The notes: a model not told the origin generated them from the letters alone. Shown: positions 16,389 through 26,355, numbered from the stretch's first letter. The stretch is 64,000 bases of DNA from an uncultured Candidatus Nemicrothrix sp. (GCA_913055915.1 CAJXKL010000001.1:103576-167575), one strand, 5' to 3'. Translations and numbers: made by a program.

Positions 16389-19243
16389 GCAGCCAGCGCC
16401 TCCCCACCCGGGCGGGTGAGCTCATCGACCGCTCAACGAGCCTCTCGTTCACCTGGAACGGCCGTTCCTTCAGCGGTCATGAGGGCGATACCATCGCCTC
16501 TGCCCTGGCTGCGGCAGGTGTCGAGGTCTTCTCGCGGGGAATGAAGTACCACCGGCGCCGGGGAATCCTGACGGCCGATCACTGGGATCCGAACCTGTCG
16601 GTCCAGGTTGGCGACGAACCGAACGTGCGGGCCGGTAGCCGTCGCCTGGTCGATGGCATGCAGGTGAGTGCCCAGAACGCGTGGCCCAGCCTCCGATGGG
16701 ACCTCGGCACCGCCAATCAACTGGTCGGACGCTTCCTCTCGGCCGGCTTCTACTACAAGACCTTCATGCGTCCACAGTTCCTGTGGCACAACCTCTACCA
16801 GCGCATCCTGCGTAAGTTTGCCCCGGGAGGCCGCGTCCACTGGAAGACCGGAACCCACGGCGACTACGACAAGCGCTACGCCCACCCCGACGTTCTTGTA
16901 GCCGGAGGCGGGCCTGCCGGAATGGCGGCGGCGCTCTCCGCAGCCGAGGCCGGAGCCTCCGTCATGCTCGTTGAACAGGAGCCCGAGCTCGGCGGTCACC
17001 TCCGTTGGGGCGGGCCTGACGATCTGACAGTGCTGGCCGACCTGCGTGAGGCCCTGTACTCCACACCGGGCATCGAGGTTCTCTGCGACTCGATCGTCAC
17101 CGGCCGCTACGACCACAACTGGGTGGCTGTCATGCAGCGGAGCCACCCGGTGGTGCCCGAACGCCTGATCAAGGCCAGGGTCGGGTCCCTGGTCGTGGCC
17201 CCCGGCCTCGTTGAACGGCCCTACGTCTTTGCCGGCAACGACATCCCGGGCGTAATGCTCGCCGGTGCCGTTAGGCGTCTCATCAACCTCTGGGCCGTGA
17301 AGCCCGGTAGCCGAGCGGTGGTTCTGAGCGCCAATGCCGAGGGTGACGCCGCTGTTGCCGACCTGGAGTCCGCTGGGGTCGCGGTGATAGCTGTGCTTGA
17401 TGCCCGCGCGGGTGAAGACATTGTGCAGGTCCGGGGAAGAGGCAGGGTGGCTTCTGTCCAGACAGGCGACGGCCGCACCCTGAAAGCCGACCTGCTGGTA
17501 ACCGCCACGGGCTGGAGCGCTCCCACGTCCCTGCTGAACATGGCCGGTGACCGTCCTGTCTATGACAAGGTGGCAGCCCGCTACTTCCCCCAGTCGCTCC
17601 CCGACAATGTCTTGGCGACAGGAGGGATCGAAGGTGACGGATCCACCGCTGAACTGGCGGCCCACGGCCGTGAAACTGGTGCCCTTGCCGCCCAGCGTGC
17701 ACTGCGCCTTCGACACGAACGCCGGACACAGACGGCCCGCTCGGTCCGACCCGAGTCGACCCCGCCCGCTTCGGTGCCCGACAACCGCATACCCCTGAGG
17801 CGTTCGCCGCACCCAGAGTGCTACCGCAGCACCACACATGGACTTGTCGACTACTCCGAGGACATCTCCTCAAAGGACCTGATCCAGGCTGCCGGAGAGG
17901 GCTTCGATTCGATCGAGTTGATGAAGCGCTACACGACGGTGACCATGGGCCCAGGTCAGGGCAAACTTGAAACCGTGAATGCTGCAGCGGTTCTGGCAGA
18001 GGTCAGAGCCCTCGACCTGGCCGACATCGGCACCACCGTTTGGCGGCCACCCTTCTCACCTGTTTCGCTGGGAGCACTGGCCGGCCGCATCTTCGAACCG
18101 GTAAGGCGCTCAGCCCTCCAGGACTGGCACGAGGCAAACGGCGCAACCAACCTGCTGGCCGGCCAGTGGGTCCGTCCCGACCACTACGGAGACCCCATGG
18201 CCGAAGCCACCAACGTGCGGGAGAACGTCGGCCTGATTGATGTCACACCGCTCGGCAAGCTGGACCTGCGGGGCCCGGACGTGGCCAACCTCCTCAACCT
18301 GGTGTATGTGAACCGGTGGCAGAAGCTCGAGGTCGGACGGGTCCGATACGGCGCCATGGTCACCGAGGACGGTGTGGTCTCTGACGACGGGGTCACCGGC
18401 CGTCTCGCCGACGACCACTACCTGATGACAACCACGTCATCAGGAGCGGGCGCTGTCTGGGAGATGCTCGAGGACTGGCTGCAGACCTACAGGCCCGACT
18501 GGGAGGTTCACGTAACCCCGGTCACAGGAGGGCTCACAAGCATCAACGTTGCCGGCCCAAGGTCCCGCGACCTCCTTGAGCGGCTTGTCGAGGACGTCGA
18601 CCTGTCCGCCGATGCGTTCCCCTATTTCAGCGTGAGGACAGGCACCGTTTCCGGTGTGCAGGACTGCATCATCTGGCGTATCGGCTTCACTGGAGAACTC
18701 TCCTACGAGATACACGTGCCATCCGGCTATTCGCTGCACGTGTGGGAGTCGCTTGTCTCGAGCGGCTCTGACCTGGGGGTGGCACCGTTCGGAATCGAGG
18801 CACAACGCATTCTTCGGCTCGAGAAGGGCCACTACATAGTCGGACAGGACACCGACGGGCTCAGCAAGGCGCCAACTGCAGGCCTCGGCGGGCTGGTGAA
18901 ACTGGACAAGGCTGACACCATCGGCCTGCCGGAACTGCGCGCCGCCTTTGAACGAACCGATCTACCTGTGTTAGTCGGCCTGCAGCCCGACGACCCCACG
19001 ATTGTGCCCGAGGAGGCATGTCAGATCGTCGCCGCCGGCAGCAACGAGATACTCGGACGGGTTACCTCGAGCCGAATGTCACCGACGCTCGAAAGGTCCA
19101 TCTGCCTGGCACAGGTCGATCCCTCACTTGCATCTGCTGGGACATCGGTCACCGTGAAACTGGTCGACGGCCGGCGGATCACAGCAACCGTTCAGGAACA
19201 CCACGCTCACGTGGATCCGGAAGGAGCGCGGCAACGTGTCTGA
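16385..19243 (+). CDS. soxA: Sarcosine oxidase alpha subunit
   Basis: About 952 residues, matching the family. The N-terminal domain (residues 15-110) is the ferredoxin-like region with GHEGDTIASALAAAGVEVF. A NAD-binding Rossmann module follows at about 170 (VLVAGGGPAGMAAALSAAEAG), then a second pyridine-nucleotide fold. From about 580 there is an aminomethyltransferase (GcvT-like) domain that binds tetrahydrofolate. The ATG at 16385 overlaps the soxD stop and follows a purine-rich stretch. The frame is open upstream to 16247, inside soxD, but a start there is unnecessary. The soxG start overlaps its stop by eight bases. Confidence 0.96.
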   Translation: MSSQRLPTRAGELIDRSTSLSFTWNGRSFSGHEGDTIASALAAAGVEVFSRGMKYHRRRGILTADHWDPNLSVQVGDEPNVRAGSRRLVDGMQVSAQNAWPSLRWDLGTANQLVGRFLSAGFYYKTFMRPQFLWHNLYQRILRKFAPGGRVHWKTGTHGDYDKRYAHPDVLVAGGGPAGMAAALSAAEAGASVMLVEQEPELGGHLRWGGPDDLTVLADLREALYSTPGIEVLCDSIVTGRYDHNWVAVMQRSHPVVPERLIKARVGSLVVAPGLVERPYVFAGNDIPGVMLAGAVRRLINLWAVKPGSRAVVLSANAEGDAAVADLESAGVAVIAVLDARAGEDIVQVRGRGRVASVQTGDGRTLKADLLVTATGWSAPTSLLNMAGDRPVYDKVAARYFPQSLPDNVLATGGIEGDGSTAELAAHGRETGALAAQRALRLRHERRTQTARSVRPESTPPASVPDNRIPLRRSPHPECYRSTTHGLVDYSEDISSKDLIQAAGEGFDSIELMKRYTTVTMGPGQGKLETVNAAAVLAEVRALDLADIGTTVWRPPFSPVSLGALAGRIFEPVRRSALQDWHEANGATNLLAGQWVRPDHYGDPMAEATNVRENVGLIDVTPLGKLDLRGPDVANLLNLVYVNRWQKLEVGRVRYGAMVTEDGVVSDDGVTGRLADDHYLMTTTSSGAGAVWEMLEDWLQTYRPDWEVHVTPVTGGLTSINVAGPRSRDLLERLVEDVDLSADAFPYFSVRTGTVSGVQDCIIWRIGFTGELSYEIHVPSGYSLHVWESLVSSGSDLGVAPFGIEAQRILRLEKGHYIVGQDTDGLSKAPTAGLGGLVKLDKADTIGLPELRAAFERTDLPVLVGLQPDDPTIVPEEACQIVAAGSNEILGRVTSSRMSPTLERSICLAQVDPSLASAGTSVTVKLVDGRRITATVQEHHAHVDPEGARQRV

Positions 19244-19811
19244 ACTTGAGTTCATGAGTCCAGTCGGATCAGGGCACCTCTCGACATCTGACGGTGGCAT
19301 CTCCCTCGAAGACATATCCGACTGCACCAAGGTCCTTGTACGCGCAGGTCGTGGGACGGCCGCTGGAGTCCACCTCAAGGTCACCTACGGCCGCAGCCGG
19401 CGCCGGAGGGACGGCACCCTCATCTGTGGCAGCAGACCCGACGAGTGGACCCTTCTCGCTGGTCCCGGCCAGGGTGCCGCTGTGGTTGGCTCCGTCTCCG
19501 ACGAAGGGTTTGTGAGCATTGTCGACATCTCCCACGGCCGGGCGATGCTCCGCATATCGGGCTCCGACTCGGTCGATGTCCTTGCCAAAGTCTGCAACGT
19601 CGATCTGGCCGATGACATGACCCCCGACGGGGCCGTGTTCTCGGGGTCTGTCGCAAAGGTGACCTGCGACCTCGTGCGAGACGACAGGGACGCCGGGCGA
19701 TCCTATCTGATCTCGTGTGAACGCTCATTTGGTGGCTACCTGTTCGCTGCGATGGCCGATGCCTGTGCTGAGTTCGGCATCAACGTGCCTGCAGGCCTCT
19801 CTGTCCACTGA
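19236..19811 (+). CDS. soxG: Sarcosine oxidase gamma subunit
   Basis: 191-residue structural subunit of sarcosine oxidase, with a fold related to the folate-binding domain of SoxA. Recognisable stretches are RPDEWTLLAGPGQG, VDISHGRAMLRISG and VRDDRDAGRSYLISCERS, and the length is normal. It starts at GTG 19236, which overlaps the end of soxA and follows AAGGAG at good spacing. It closes the sox operon; the amidase starts about ten bases later on the same strand. Confidence 0.93.
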   Translation: MSELEFMSPVGSGHLSTSDGGISLEDISDCTKVLVRAGRGTAAGVHLKVTYGRSRRRRDGTLICGSRPDEWTLLAGPGQGAAVVGSVSDEGFVSIVDISHGRAMLRISGSDSVDVLAKVCNVDLADDMTPDGAVFSGSVAKVTCDLVRDDRDAGRSYLISCERSFGGYLFAAMADACAEFGINVPAGLSVH

Positions 19812-19819
19812 CCTCGGGG

Positions 19820-21253
19820 ATGCCTGTGGCAGACATTCCCGGCAACACAGCAACTTCCGTGGAACTCGTCGACCGGTCCGCCACGGAACAACTCGAACTC
19901 CTGAAGGTCGGAGACTTGTCAGCGGTTGAGTTGCTGGCGGCCTGCCGGGATCGTGCGTTGCTGACCGAACCGGTTGTGAACGCTCTGATCTCGGTTGACT
20001 GGGATAGGGCAACTGACCGGGCTCGAGCACTCGACTCGGACAGGTCGTTCTGTGACGGCGCTCCCCTGCGGGGACTTGTCACGGCCCACAAGGACCTCCT
20101 CGACACTGCCGGCATGGTGACCACCTACGGAAGCACGGTGTATGCCGATCACATACCCACGGTGAACAACCCTCTGGTTGATGTGCTCGCCTCAGCCGGC
20201 GTCGTCGTGATAGGAAAGACCAATACCCCCGAGTTCGGGGCCGGATCCCACACATTCAACAGTGTTCACGGCGTGACCCGGAACCCCTGGGACCCCGCCC
20301 GGAGCGCAGGCGGGTCGAGTGGCGGAGCTGCGGCGGCCCTTGCATGCGGCTCACTCTGTGTTGCCGACGGTTCCGATCTCGGTGGGTCCATCCGCAATCC
20401 AGCATCGTTTTGCGGGATCGTCGGGTTCAGGCCGTCTTCCGGCACTGTTCCGGGCACAACTAGCGCAGACCACAGGATCACCATGCCCAGCAACGGGCCA
20501 ATGGGGCGCTGCGTCTCCGACGTGAGGATACTGTTGACCGCAATGACCGGAGGGTCGGCCATGTCCCCTCGGGTTGAGACTCCCCGCGTTCTCTTCTCGG
20601 TCGACCATGGCGATCTGCCTGTTGCCCCTGCTGTCGCCCGGCTGGTTGAACAGGCAGCGCGGCAACTCGAGGCAGCCGGGTGGCGTATCGAGTCGGGCGA
20701 CCTTCCGCTTCCCAGCGTTGACCGATGCTTTGAGACACTGCGCTCGCTGGCCTACTTCCTGATGCTTCCAGGCCTCCTTGAGGACTCCCGGGTCAAGGAG
20801 ACAGTCAGGTTCGAGATTGCGCGGGGCATGGCGCTTGGCGAGGACGAGATCAGGACCGCCGTAGCTGACGAGATACTGATTCGGACCGCCTTTGACAACC
20901 TGTTCGAATCGGTCGACTTGGTCCTCACACCGACCAGCCAGGTTCCACCATTCCCAGTCGGCGATGAGTGGGTGGCAGACATCAACGGCGTGGGGCTCGC
21001 GATCTACACGGACTGGATGCGATCCTGCTCACGCTTGACCGTGCCCGGAGGGCCGTCCATCTCCCTTCCAGCGGGTTTCACCGACAAAGGCCTGCCGATA
21101 GGCATCCAACTGTCGGGACAGCGGGGTGCCGATGCCTACCTGCTGGTCGCCGCCGAACTGGCAGAGGCCGTCCTCGGAACCGCACCACGCCCACCGATCG
21201 ACGTGCTCTCTGGTTTTGATCCCGCTGGGCTCCCGCCGGGCCCCATCACGTGA
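19820..21253 (+). CDS. Amidase (amidase-signature family)
   Basis: Cytosolic amide hydrolase, about 477 residues. The Ser-cisSer-Lys triad is complete: Lys91 (TAHKDLLDTAG), the cis-Ser within AGGSSGGAAAALACG (166-167), and nucleophile Ser190 (SDLGGSIRNPASFCG). Substrate range in the family is broad and cannot be read from sequence. It directly follows soxG and precedes the betainyl-CoA thioesterase-like gene, so it may release an amine that feeds the sox pathway. ATG 19820 is used; GTG 19826 has better spacing to the GGGGA at 19816-19820 and may be the true start. Confidence 0.93.
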   Translation: MPVADIPGNTATSVELVDRSATEQLELLKVGDLSAVELLAACRDRALLTEPVVNALISVDWDRATDRARALDSDRSFCDGAPLRGLVTAHKDLLDTAGMVTTYGSTVYADHIPTVNNPLVDVLASAGVVVIGKTNTPEFGAGSHTFNSVHGVTRNPWDPARSAGGSSGGAAAALACGSLCVADGSDLGGSIRNPASFCGIVGFRPSSGTVPGTTSADHRITMPSNGPMGRCVSDVRILLTAMTGGSAMSPRVETPRVLFSVDHGDLPVAPAVARLVEQAARQLEAAGWRIESGDLPLPSVDRCFETLRSLAYFLMLPGLLEDSRVKETVRFEIARGMALGEDEIRTAVADEILIRTAFDNLFESVDLVLTPTSQVPPFPVGDEWVADINGVGLAIYTDWMRSCSRLTVPGGPSISLPAGFTDKGLPIGIQLSGQRGADAYLLVAAELAEAVLGTAPRPPIDVLSGFDPAGLPPGPIT

Positions 21254-21357
21254 GCCCGATGGCACACGGGTATGCGTTGTAGGACGCACCCGCCGGACCT
21301 AGATTGCGCGCGGCGAGGTCGCCAGATTGCGAACTTCCGGACCTAGAGGTGAGTCAG

Positions 21358-21849
21358 ATGTCAGCAGAATCAGAACCTCTAAGGGTCTGGCAGACCGTCG
21401 TGCCACCTGACTGGATCGACTACAACGGCCACCTGACGGAGGGCTTCTACGGTGTGGCCTTTGGTGCCGCCTCGGACGAGGCGCTCATCCACCTCGGCTT
21501 CGACGAGGATTACCGGAGCCTCCACGGGACCTTCTACACCGTCGAGACCCACATCCGCTTCCTCCGGGAGGTCCATGAGGGCGCCTCCATTTCGGCAGAC
21601 ACCTATGTGCTCGGTGCCGACTCAAGGAGACTCCACCTGCACCACGACCTGCTGGTCGATGGTCATCGTGACCCTGCTGCCACCCAGGAGGCGATGCTCC
21701 TGCATGTCTTCCAATTGCCCGACGGTGGGTCTCCCCGCGCATCCCCGATGGTCGAGCCGGTCCTGGGGCGTGCGCTGGCCGTTGCCGACGCCCACGCTGA
21801 CGTCGTCTTCCCGGACCATGCAGGCAGAGGCGTCCGGAACCTGCGTTGA
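21358..21849 (+). CDS. Betainyl-CoA thioesterase-like hotdog protein
   Basis: 163-residue hotdog thioesterase. The opening PPDWIDYNGHLTEGFYGVAF and the later TFYTVETHIRFLREV closely follow the thioesterase domain that accompanies or is fused to L-carnitine dehydrogenase, where it releases betaine from betainyl-CoA. Start ATG 21358 follows AGAGGTGAG. Its stop overlaps the TTG start of the MFS gene. Together with soxBDAG this suggests a route from carnitine or betaine towards sarcosine and glycine, although the dehydrogenase and demethylase are absent here. It could act on another acyl-CoA. Confidence 0.8.
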   Translation: MSAESEPLRVWQTVVPPDWIDYNGHLTEGFYGVAFGAASDEALIHLGFDEDYRSLHGTFYTVETHIRFLREVHEGASISADTYVLGADSRRLHLHHDLLVDGHRDPAATQEAMLLHVFQLPDGGSPRASPMVEPVLGRALAVADAHADVVFPDHAGRGVRNLR

Positions 21850-23147
21850 GCAGGACCACCACCGGGAGGAGCACCCCTTCTGCCCTCGTAGGCATCTGGG
21901 CCCTGTTCCTGGGCTTTGCCTTCCTACAGGTCGGCAACGGCCTGCAGCGGATTCTCCTGCCGATCCGAGCCGAGTCGGAGGGCTTCAGCGCCGGCGCAAT
22001 GGGTGCCGTCATGGCATTCCACTTCGCCGGATACCTGGCCGGGGCCAAGGTGATAACCCGGGTACTCAACTCCGTCGGACACATCCGGGTCTTTGCCGCC
22101 CTGGCCTCGCTGGCCTCCACAGCAGTGCTCCTCAACGCTGTTCTGGTCCTTCCGTTGGCATGGACCGCCATCTACTTCGTAGGTGGAATCTGCAATGCAG
22201 GCGTCCTTGTTGTCCTTGAGAGTTGGCTGAACGACAAGGCCACCAACGAGACCCGGGGTCAGATACTCGGCATCTACATGATGATCATGATGGCCGGCAC
22301 AGCGGGCGGTCAACTACTGGTGAACGTCGCCCCATCCGAGGGCTTCCAGTTGTTCGTGCTCTCCTCGGTCCTCATTTCGATTGCGGTCATCCCCGTGACC
22401 CTCTCAGTAGGCGCTGCTGCACCGATGCCAAGCACCGAGACGATGCAGGTGAGGGAGCTATACCAGACCATCCCGTCAGCTGTCGTTGGAATCATCCTCT
22501 GCTCTTTCGTCCAGTCCGCCTCCACGAGCATGGCTGCTGTCTTCGGTACCGCTGCCGGCCTCAGCACCCAGCGCATCGCTCTGTTCACCTCTGCTGCTGT
22601 TGTCGGCGCCGTTCTCCTGCAGATGCCGCTAGGACGTCTGTCTGACCGCCATCCCCGACGGGCCGTGATTCTGGTTGTGGCTTCGATTGCGCTGGGGCTG
22701 GCGCTTGTCGGAGCCGTCATCCCACCGACCAGCATTCTCCTCATCCCGTTGAACCTGGCCTTTGGGGCCTTTGTCTTCCCCATGTACGGTCAGTTCGTCG
22801 CCCTCGCAAACGACTGGATTGCACCACAGAAGAGGGTTGCGGCCGCCTCTGCCCTGATCCTTGCTTCAAGCACCGGTGCCGTGGCGGCTCCCGTCATCCT
22901 CGGAACGGCAATCGAACTGTTCGGACCTGGTGGCTACTTCCTCTCGCTTGCTGCGGTGCTCGCCGTACTCGTCTTCTACCTTGGTTACCGGAGCCAGGTA
23001 CGCGAGGCCGTACCTCTGGACAGACAGTCGCCCTTCCAGCCGGTGCTTGCCAGGTCAGGGGCAATCGCCCACTCTGTCAGCAGGTGGGTGAGGCATCCCC
23101 TTGCAGAATGGAATCGCGACGCCCCCACCCGGAAGGGAGATACCTGA
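21846..23147 (+). CDS. MFS transporter
   Basis: Integral membrane carrier, about 433 residues with 12 predicted hydrophobic segments. The loop after segment two and the half-way loop have the MFS pattern (GRLSDRHPRRAV, residues about 260-271). The first helix QVGNGLQRILLPIRAESEGF resembles the YcaD/CynX-like group. The start is TTG, overlapping the thioesterase stop (TTGA), so it belongs to the sox-amidase-thioesterase operon and probably moves a substrate or product of that pathway. It converges with the methyltransferase gene with no space between the stops. Confidence 0.9.
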   Translation: MSRTTTGRSTPSALVGIWALFLGFAFLQVGNGLQRILLPIRAESEGFSAGAMGAVMAFHFAGYLAGAKVITRVLNSVGHIRVFAALASLASTAVLLNAVLVLPLAWTAIYFVGGICNAGVLVVLESWLNDKATNETRGQILGIYMMIMMAGTAGGQLLVNVAPSEGFQLFVLSSVLISIAVIPVTLSVGAAAPMPSTETMQVRELYQTIPSAVVGIILCSFVQSASTSMAAVFGTAAGLSTQRIALFTSAAVVGAVLLQMPLGRLSDRHPRRAVILVVASIALGLALVGAVIPPTSILLIPLNLAFGAFVFPMYGQFVALANDWIAPQKRVAAASALILASSTGAVAAPVILGTAIELFGPGGYFLSLAAVLAVLVFYLGYRSQVREAVPLDRQSPFQPVLARSGAIAHSVSRWVRHPLAEWNRDAPTRKGDT

Positions 23148-23831
23148 TCATCCGCCTGTTGACCGGAAGATCACCAGGATGGCGCGCTCGTCCGCGTTCT
23201 CTCCAGCCTCAAAGATGGGTACCCGGCGGATCTCCGGTTCGCTGATACGTCCAAAATGACGGTCGCTCCGGAACCGCTCGGAGAATCCGAGGTTCTCATA
23301 GTGGTCGGTGTTGATTCCCACAACGAACAGCGCGCCGTCAACAGCGACCCGGTAGAGCTCGTCAAACGCGCCGGTGCCGACGTGACCGTGGGTGAAGGTA
23401 CCGGCACTCACAACTCCGTCATAGACCCCGTCAGGCAGGTTGAGTTTCGCCGTGAGATCTCCCACAACCAGGTTTCCGTAGATTGGCTGGCCATGGGAGT
23501 CGGTCTTGAGGCCTGCTTCCGAGAGCATCTCCGGTGAGAGATCGAGGCCGTCAGGCTGGTGGCCTCCGAGTGCCCGCAACCCAACCCCGACCAGACCGGT
23601 TCCGCACCCGACGTCAAGCACACGCCGCGCAGCCCCCTCAGAGTGATCAATGAACGCCGTCGCAACCTGAAACGGATAGACGTAGCGGTTGTCTGATACG
23701 AAGCCGGCCTCATAGCTGGAGGCCCAGCGTCCGTACAGTTCACGATTGTCGTCGGGCGTCTCAACGGAATAGGCCTCGCCAAGCCCGATCTCCGGCTGGT
23801 CCGCCGGGCCGCCTTCAAGCTTTGAGATCAT
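23148..23831 (-). CDS. Class I SAM-dependent methyltransferase
   Basis: 227-residue Rossmann-fold methyltransferase. Motif I is VLDVGCGTGLVGVGL (about residue 65), followed by GLDLSPEMLSEA. The N-terminal RELYGRWASSYEAGF is a common lead-in for small-molecule methyltransferases. The ATG lies inside the end of glpD, a 17-base overlap, so it is probably cotranscribed with glpD. The substrate is not evident. Confidence 0.88.
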   Translation of the reverse strand: MISKLEGGPADQPEIGLGEAYSVETPDDNRELYGRWASSYEAGFVSDNRYVYPFQVATAFIDHSEGAARRVLDVGCGTGLVGVGLRALGGHQPDGLDLSPEMLSEAGLKTDSHGQPIYGNLVVGDLTAKLNLPDGVYDGVVSAGTFTHGHVGTGAFDELYRVAVDGALFVVGINTDHYENLGFSERFRSDRHFGRISEPEIRRVPIFEAGENADERAILVIFRSTGG

Positions 23832-25446
23832 CGGTCGGCGCCGGATCCGCGTCCATTGCCCTCAGGCCCTCATCTCCGAGGATCATCCTGATGGCATCTC
23901 TCACACCCTTGTCAGCTGCAACGGTGTCGGGTCGGTGGAGCATCGAGAACATCGTGCGCCTTCGCAACAGGTCAGATGGGCGAAGAATCCGTTCGTGGCG
24001 CCCCATAACCATCACGTCGGCCCGACTCAACGGGTCGAGCTCACCCAGTGGGCCCCCCAGGTCCGCATCGCCATCCAACAGGTCGAGGACCTCGTCCATA
24101 CGCCTACCGTGGCGGCGCCACATGACAGAGGCGACATCGGAGGTGACGTCCAGCCCGGCTGCCCGCGATAGAGCCGAGCGTTGTTCATCCTCGGGTGGTT
24201 CTCCATACCACTTCTGAGCCGGTGGCATCGGTCGTAGTCCGCAGAGGCGGACGGCATCGACTACCTCGGCGCCGACGTTCAGACAGTCTGAGAGTTTGCC
24301 TCCAAGGATCGAGACAACCCTTCTCCCCTCATCTGTCTCGACCGCATGCCGTCGCGACAACTCAGTCCAGTCGCGACGACGCCCCGATCCACCCGGCGGA
24401 ACAACGAGGGCCCTGACACCACACCTCTCAGATATCACGTCGGATGCCTCAAGGTTCCTGTCGAGGTCAAGCCTCTGACTCACCTGTTCGAGCAGAAACG
24501 ACCTGTCGGCACCGGTAACTGTGACCTCGGGATCATCGACCGGAGTGTCGGTTGTACCGATCACGGAACGGTGTCCCATCGGCAGGACATAGAAGAGGCG
24601 TTCGGCATCATCGAAGAATGCCAGAATCCTTCCCGAATCGGTTACCTGGGGAACGATGAGGTGCACACCCTTGGAGAACACAAGGCGACTAGACGTTCGT
24701 GACTCCGTGAGAGTTCCGACATTGGACACCAGGGGTCCAGCTGCGTTGACGAGGACCTGTGCACTCGCCTCGAAGGTCGAACCGGTGGAGCGATCGCGCA
24801 GAGCCAGGTTCCAGACCCCTGTCCCCAACTCGGCAGACTCAAGCTTGACGTAGTTGGCCACTACGGCACCATGCCGCTCCGCATCGATTACCAATTCGGA
24901 TACGAAGCGCGAGTCGTTGTCGGCCAGAAGGTAGTCGGAGTACTCGATTCCTCCCCTGATCCCGGCCGTTGCGACGGCAGGCTCCAACCTGTGGATCGTC
25001 GATTTGCTCCTGTGTCGCGGGCGGATGGTCCGGAGCCGACCCAGTCCCCAGTAGACATTGGCTCCAAGGGCCGCAAACCATGGGGCAAAGGATGCACCCT
25101 GTTCAAGGACTGCCATGAAACGCGTCTCAAGAATTCGTGTCGGGTACGCGGCAGCAAGTCGGTTTCGGGACCGGCAGAGCCCTGCCACGAGGCGGATGTC
25201 ATAGCTCTCCAGGTACTTGAAGCCTCCCCAGATCATGTTGGAGGACTCCTGGCTGGTTCCTGAGGCGAAGTCGTCGGCCTCGACAAGGCCGACCTTCAGA
25301 CCGTGTGCTGACAGGGAGAGGGCAGACACGGCACCGTTGATTCCGCCGCCGACCACGATTACGTCGAATCTCGTGCTCGACAGCCTTTCCAGGGAGCCAT
25401 CTCTCGACAACGGCTCGCCGTGGCGGTGGGGCTCGTCCAGGTGCAC
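23815..25446 (-). CDS. glpD: FAD-dependent glycerol-3-phosphate dehydrogenase
   Basis: Peripheral membrane enzyme that oxidises glycerol-3-phosphate to dihydroxyacetone phosphate and gives electrons to the quinone pool. 543 residues, slightly longer than E. coli GlpD. The FAD motif FDVIVVGGGINGA is at residues 28-40, followed by VEADDFASGTSQESS and WGGFKYLE, both diagnostic. VIGTTDTPVDDP and the C-terminal helical domain are present. The start is GTG 25444-25446. No glpK or glpF is adjacent. The downstream methyltransferase gene overlaps its 3' end. Confidence 0.93.
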   Translation of the reverse strand: MHLDEPHRHGEPLSRDGSLERLSSTRFDVIVVGGGINGAVSALSLSAHGLKVGLVEADDFASGTSQESSNMIWGGFKYLESYDIRLVAGLCRSRNRLAAAYPTRILETRFMAVLEQGASFAPWFAALGANVYWGLGRLRTIRPRHRSKSTIHRLEPAVATAGIRGGIEYSDYLLADNDSRFVSELVIDAERHGAVVANYVKLESAELGTGVWNLALRDRSTGSTFEASAQVLVNAAGPLVSNVGTLTESRTSSRLVFSKGVHLIVPQVTDSGRILAFFDDAERLFYVLPMGHRSVIGTTDTPVDDPEVTVTGADRSFLLEQVSQRLDLDRNLEASDVISERCGVRALVVPPGGSGRRRDWTELSRRHAVETDEGRRVVSILGGKLSDCLNVGAEVVDAVRLCGLRPMPPAQKWYGEPPEDEQRSALSRAAGLDVTSDVASVMWRRHGRRMDEVLDLLDGDADLGGPLGELDPLSRADVMVMGRHERILRPSDLLRRRTMFSMLHRPDTVAADKGVRDAIRMILGDEGLRAMDADPAPTDDLKA

Positions 25447-25555
25447 CCCATAGTTCTAGCGGCATGGCTGGAAGGAGACGAGGCCGCTTCGGGTCGGCAA
25501 CTCCACCTGCGACTACGGTCGCCCCTCAGAGCCAGATCTGGACGAAGGAGATGAG

Positions 25556-26341
25556 ATGCCGTTCGCAGAGGCAAACAACCAGACCATCCACTACGTGGAT
25601 TCGGGCGGTGGCGGCCCCGTGGTTCTTCTCAGCCACGGCTTCTCAATGGGTCACGAGATGTGGGCACCTCAGGTTGAACCCCTGACGGAGGCCGGCTGGA
25701 GGGTAGTCACCTACGATGAGAGGGGTTGGGGTCAGACGGTCAACACCGAACCCTTCACGTACTGGGACCTGGCCGACGACGCCCTTGCACTGCTCGACCA
25801 CCTGGGTGTGGACTCGGCAGTCCTCGGTGGCATGTCACAGGGTGGCTTCCTGACGGTTCGAGCGGCTCTCACGGCTCCCGAAAGGGTCCGTGCCATGGTC
25901 ATCGTTGACAGCGACGCAACGGCCCTGAACGATGAGGAACGCGCCCAGTTCCAGGACCTCTTTGACGCTGCGATAGCAGACGGCCTCGCTGGGCCGGTGG
26001 GAGACATTCTCGCTGCTGTGCTGTTTGCCCCGGGCTTCGATACGGCCATCTGGCGCGCCAAGTGGAATGCCAGGCCGGTGACGGCCTGGACTGCTGCCAA
26101 GGAATGCCTGTTCGAACGCGACGCTACCGACGACCGTCTTGGTGAGATCACATGTCCGGCTATCGTGTTCCACGGGGAGCTGGATGCTGCCATTCCCCTG
26201 GAGCGGGGGCGTTCAATGGCTGACGGGTTTGGTGGGCCGACCACATTTGTCCCTGTTCCGGGTGCGGGCCACTCCAGCAACCTGGAGAACCCTGCAGTCG
26301 TCAATCCCGCCCTGTTGGAGTTCCTGGGCAGCCTGGGCTGA
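25556..26341 (+). CDS. Alpha/beta hydrolase
   Basis: 261-residue hydrolase of the alpha/beta fold. The oxyanion loop is SHGFSMGHEMW, the nucleophile is Ser94 in GGMSQGG, and the acid and His are in HGELDAAIP and GAGHSSNLENP. The pattern is that of haloperoxidase- or lactonase-like esterases. It starts at ATG with GGAG six bases upstream and diverges from glpD. A substrate cannot be assigned. Confidence 0.9.
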   Translation: MPFAEANNQTIHYVDSGGGGPVVLLSHGFSMGHEMWAPQVEPLTEAGWRVVTYDERGWGQTVNTEPFTYWDLADDALALLDHLGVDSAVLGGMSQGGFLTVRAALTAPERVRAMVIVDSDATALNDEERAQFQDLFDAAIADGLAGPVGDILAAVLFAPGFDTAIWRAKWNARPVTAWTAAKECLFERDATDDRLGEITCPAIVFHGELDAAIPLERGRSMADGFGGPTTFVPVPGAGHSSNLENPAVVNPALLEFLGSLG

Positions 26342-26355
26342 CGAAGCTGGGGCGC

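Noticed and set aside
16433-17839. Minus-strand open frame of 468 codons
   Set aside because: It is antisense to soxA, which has all expected domains; no protein features are present.
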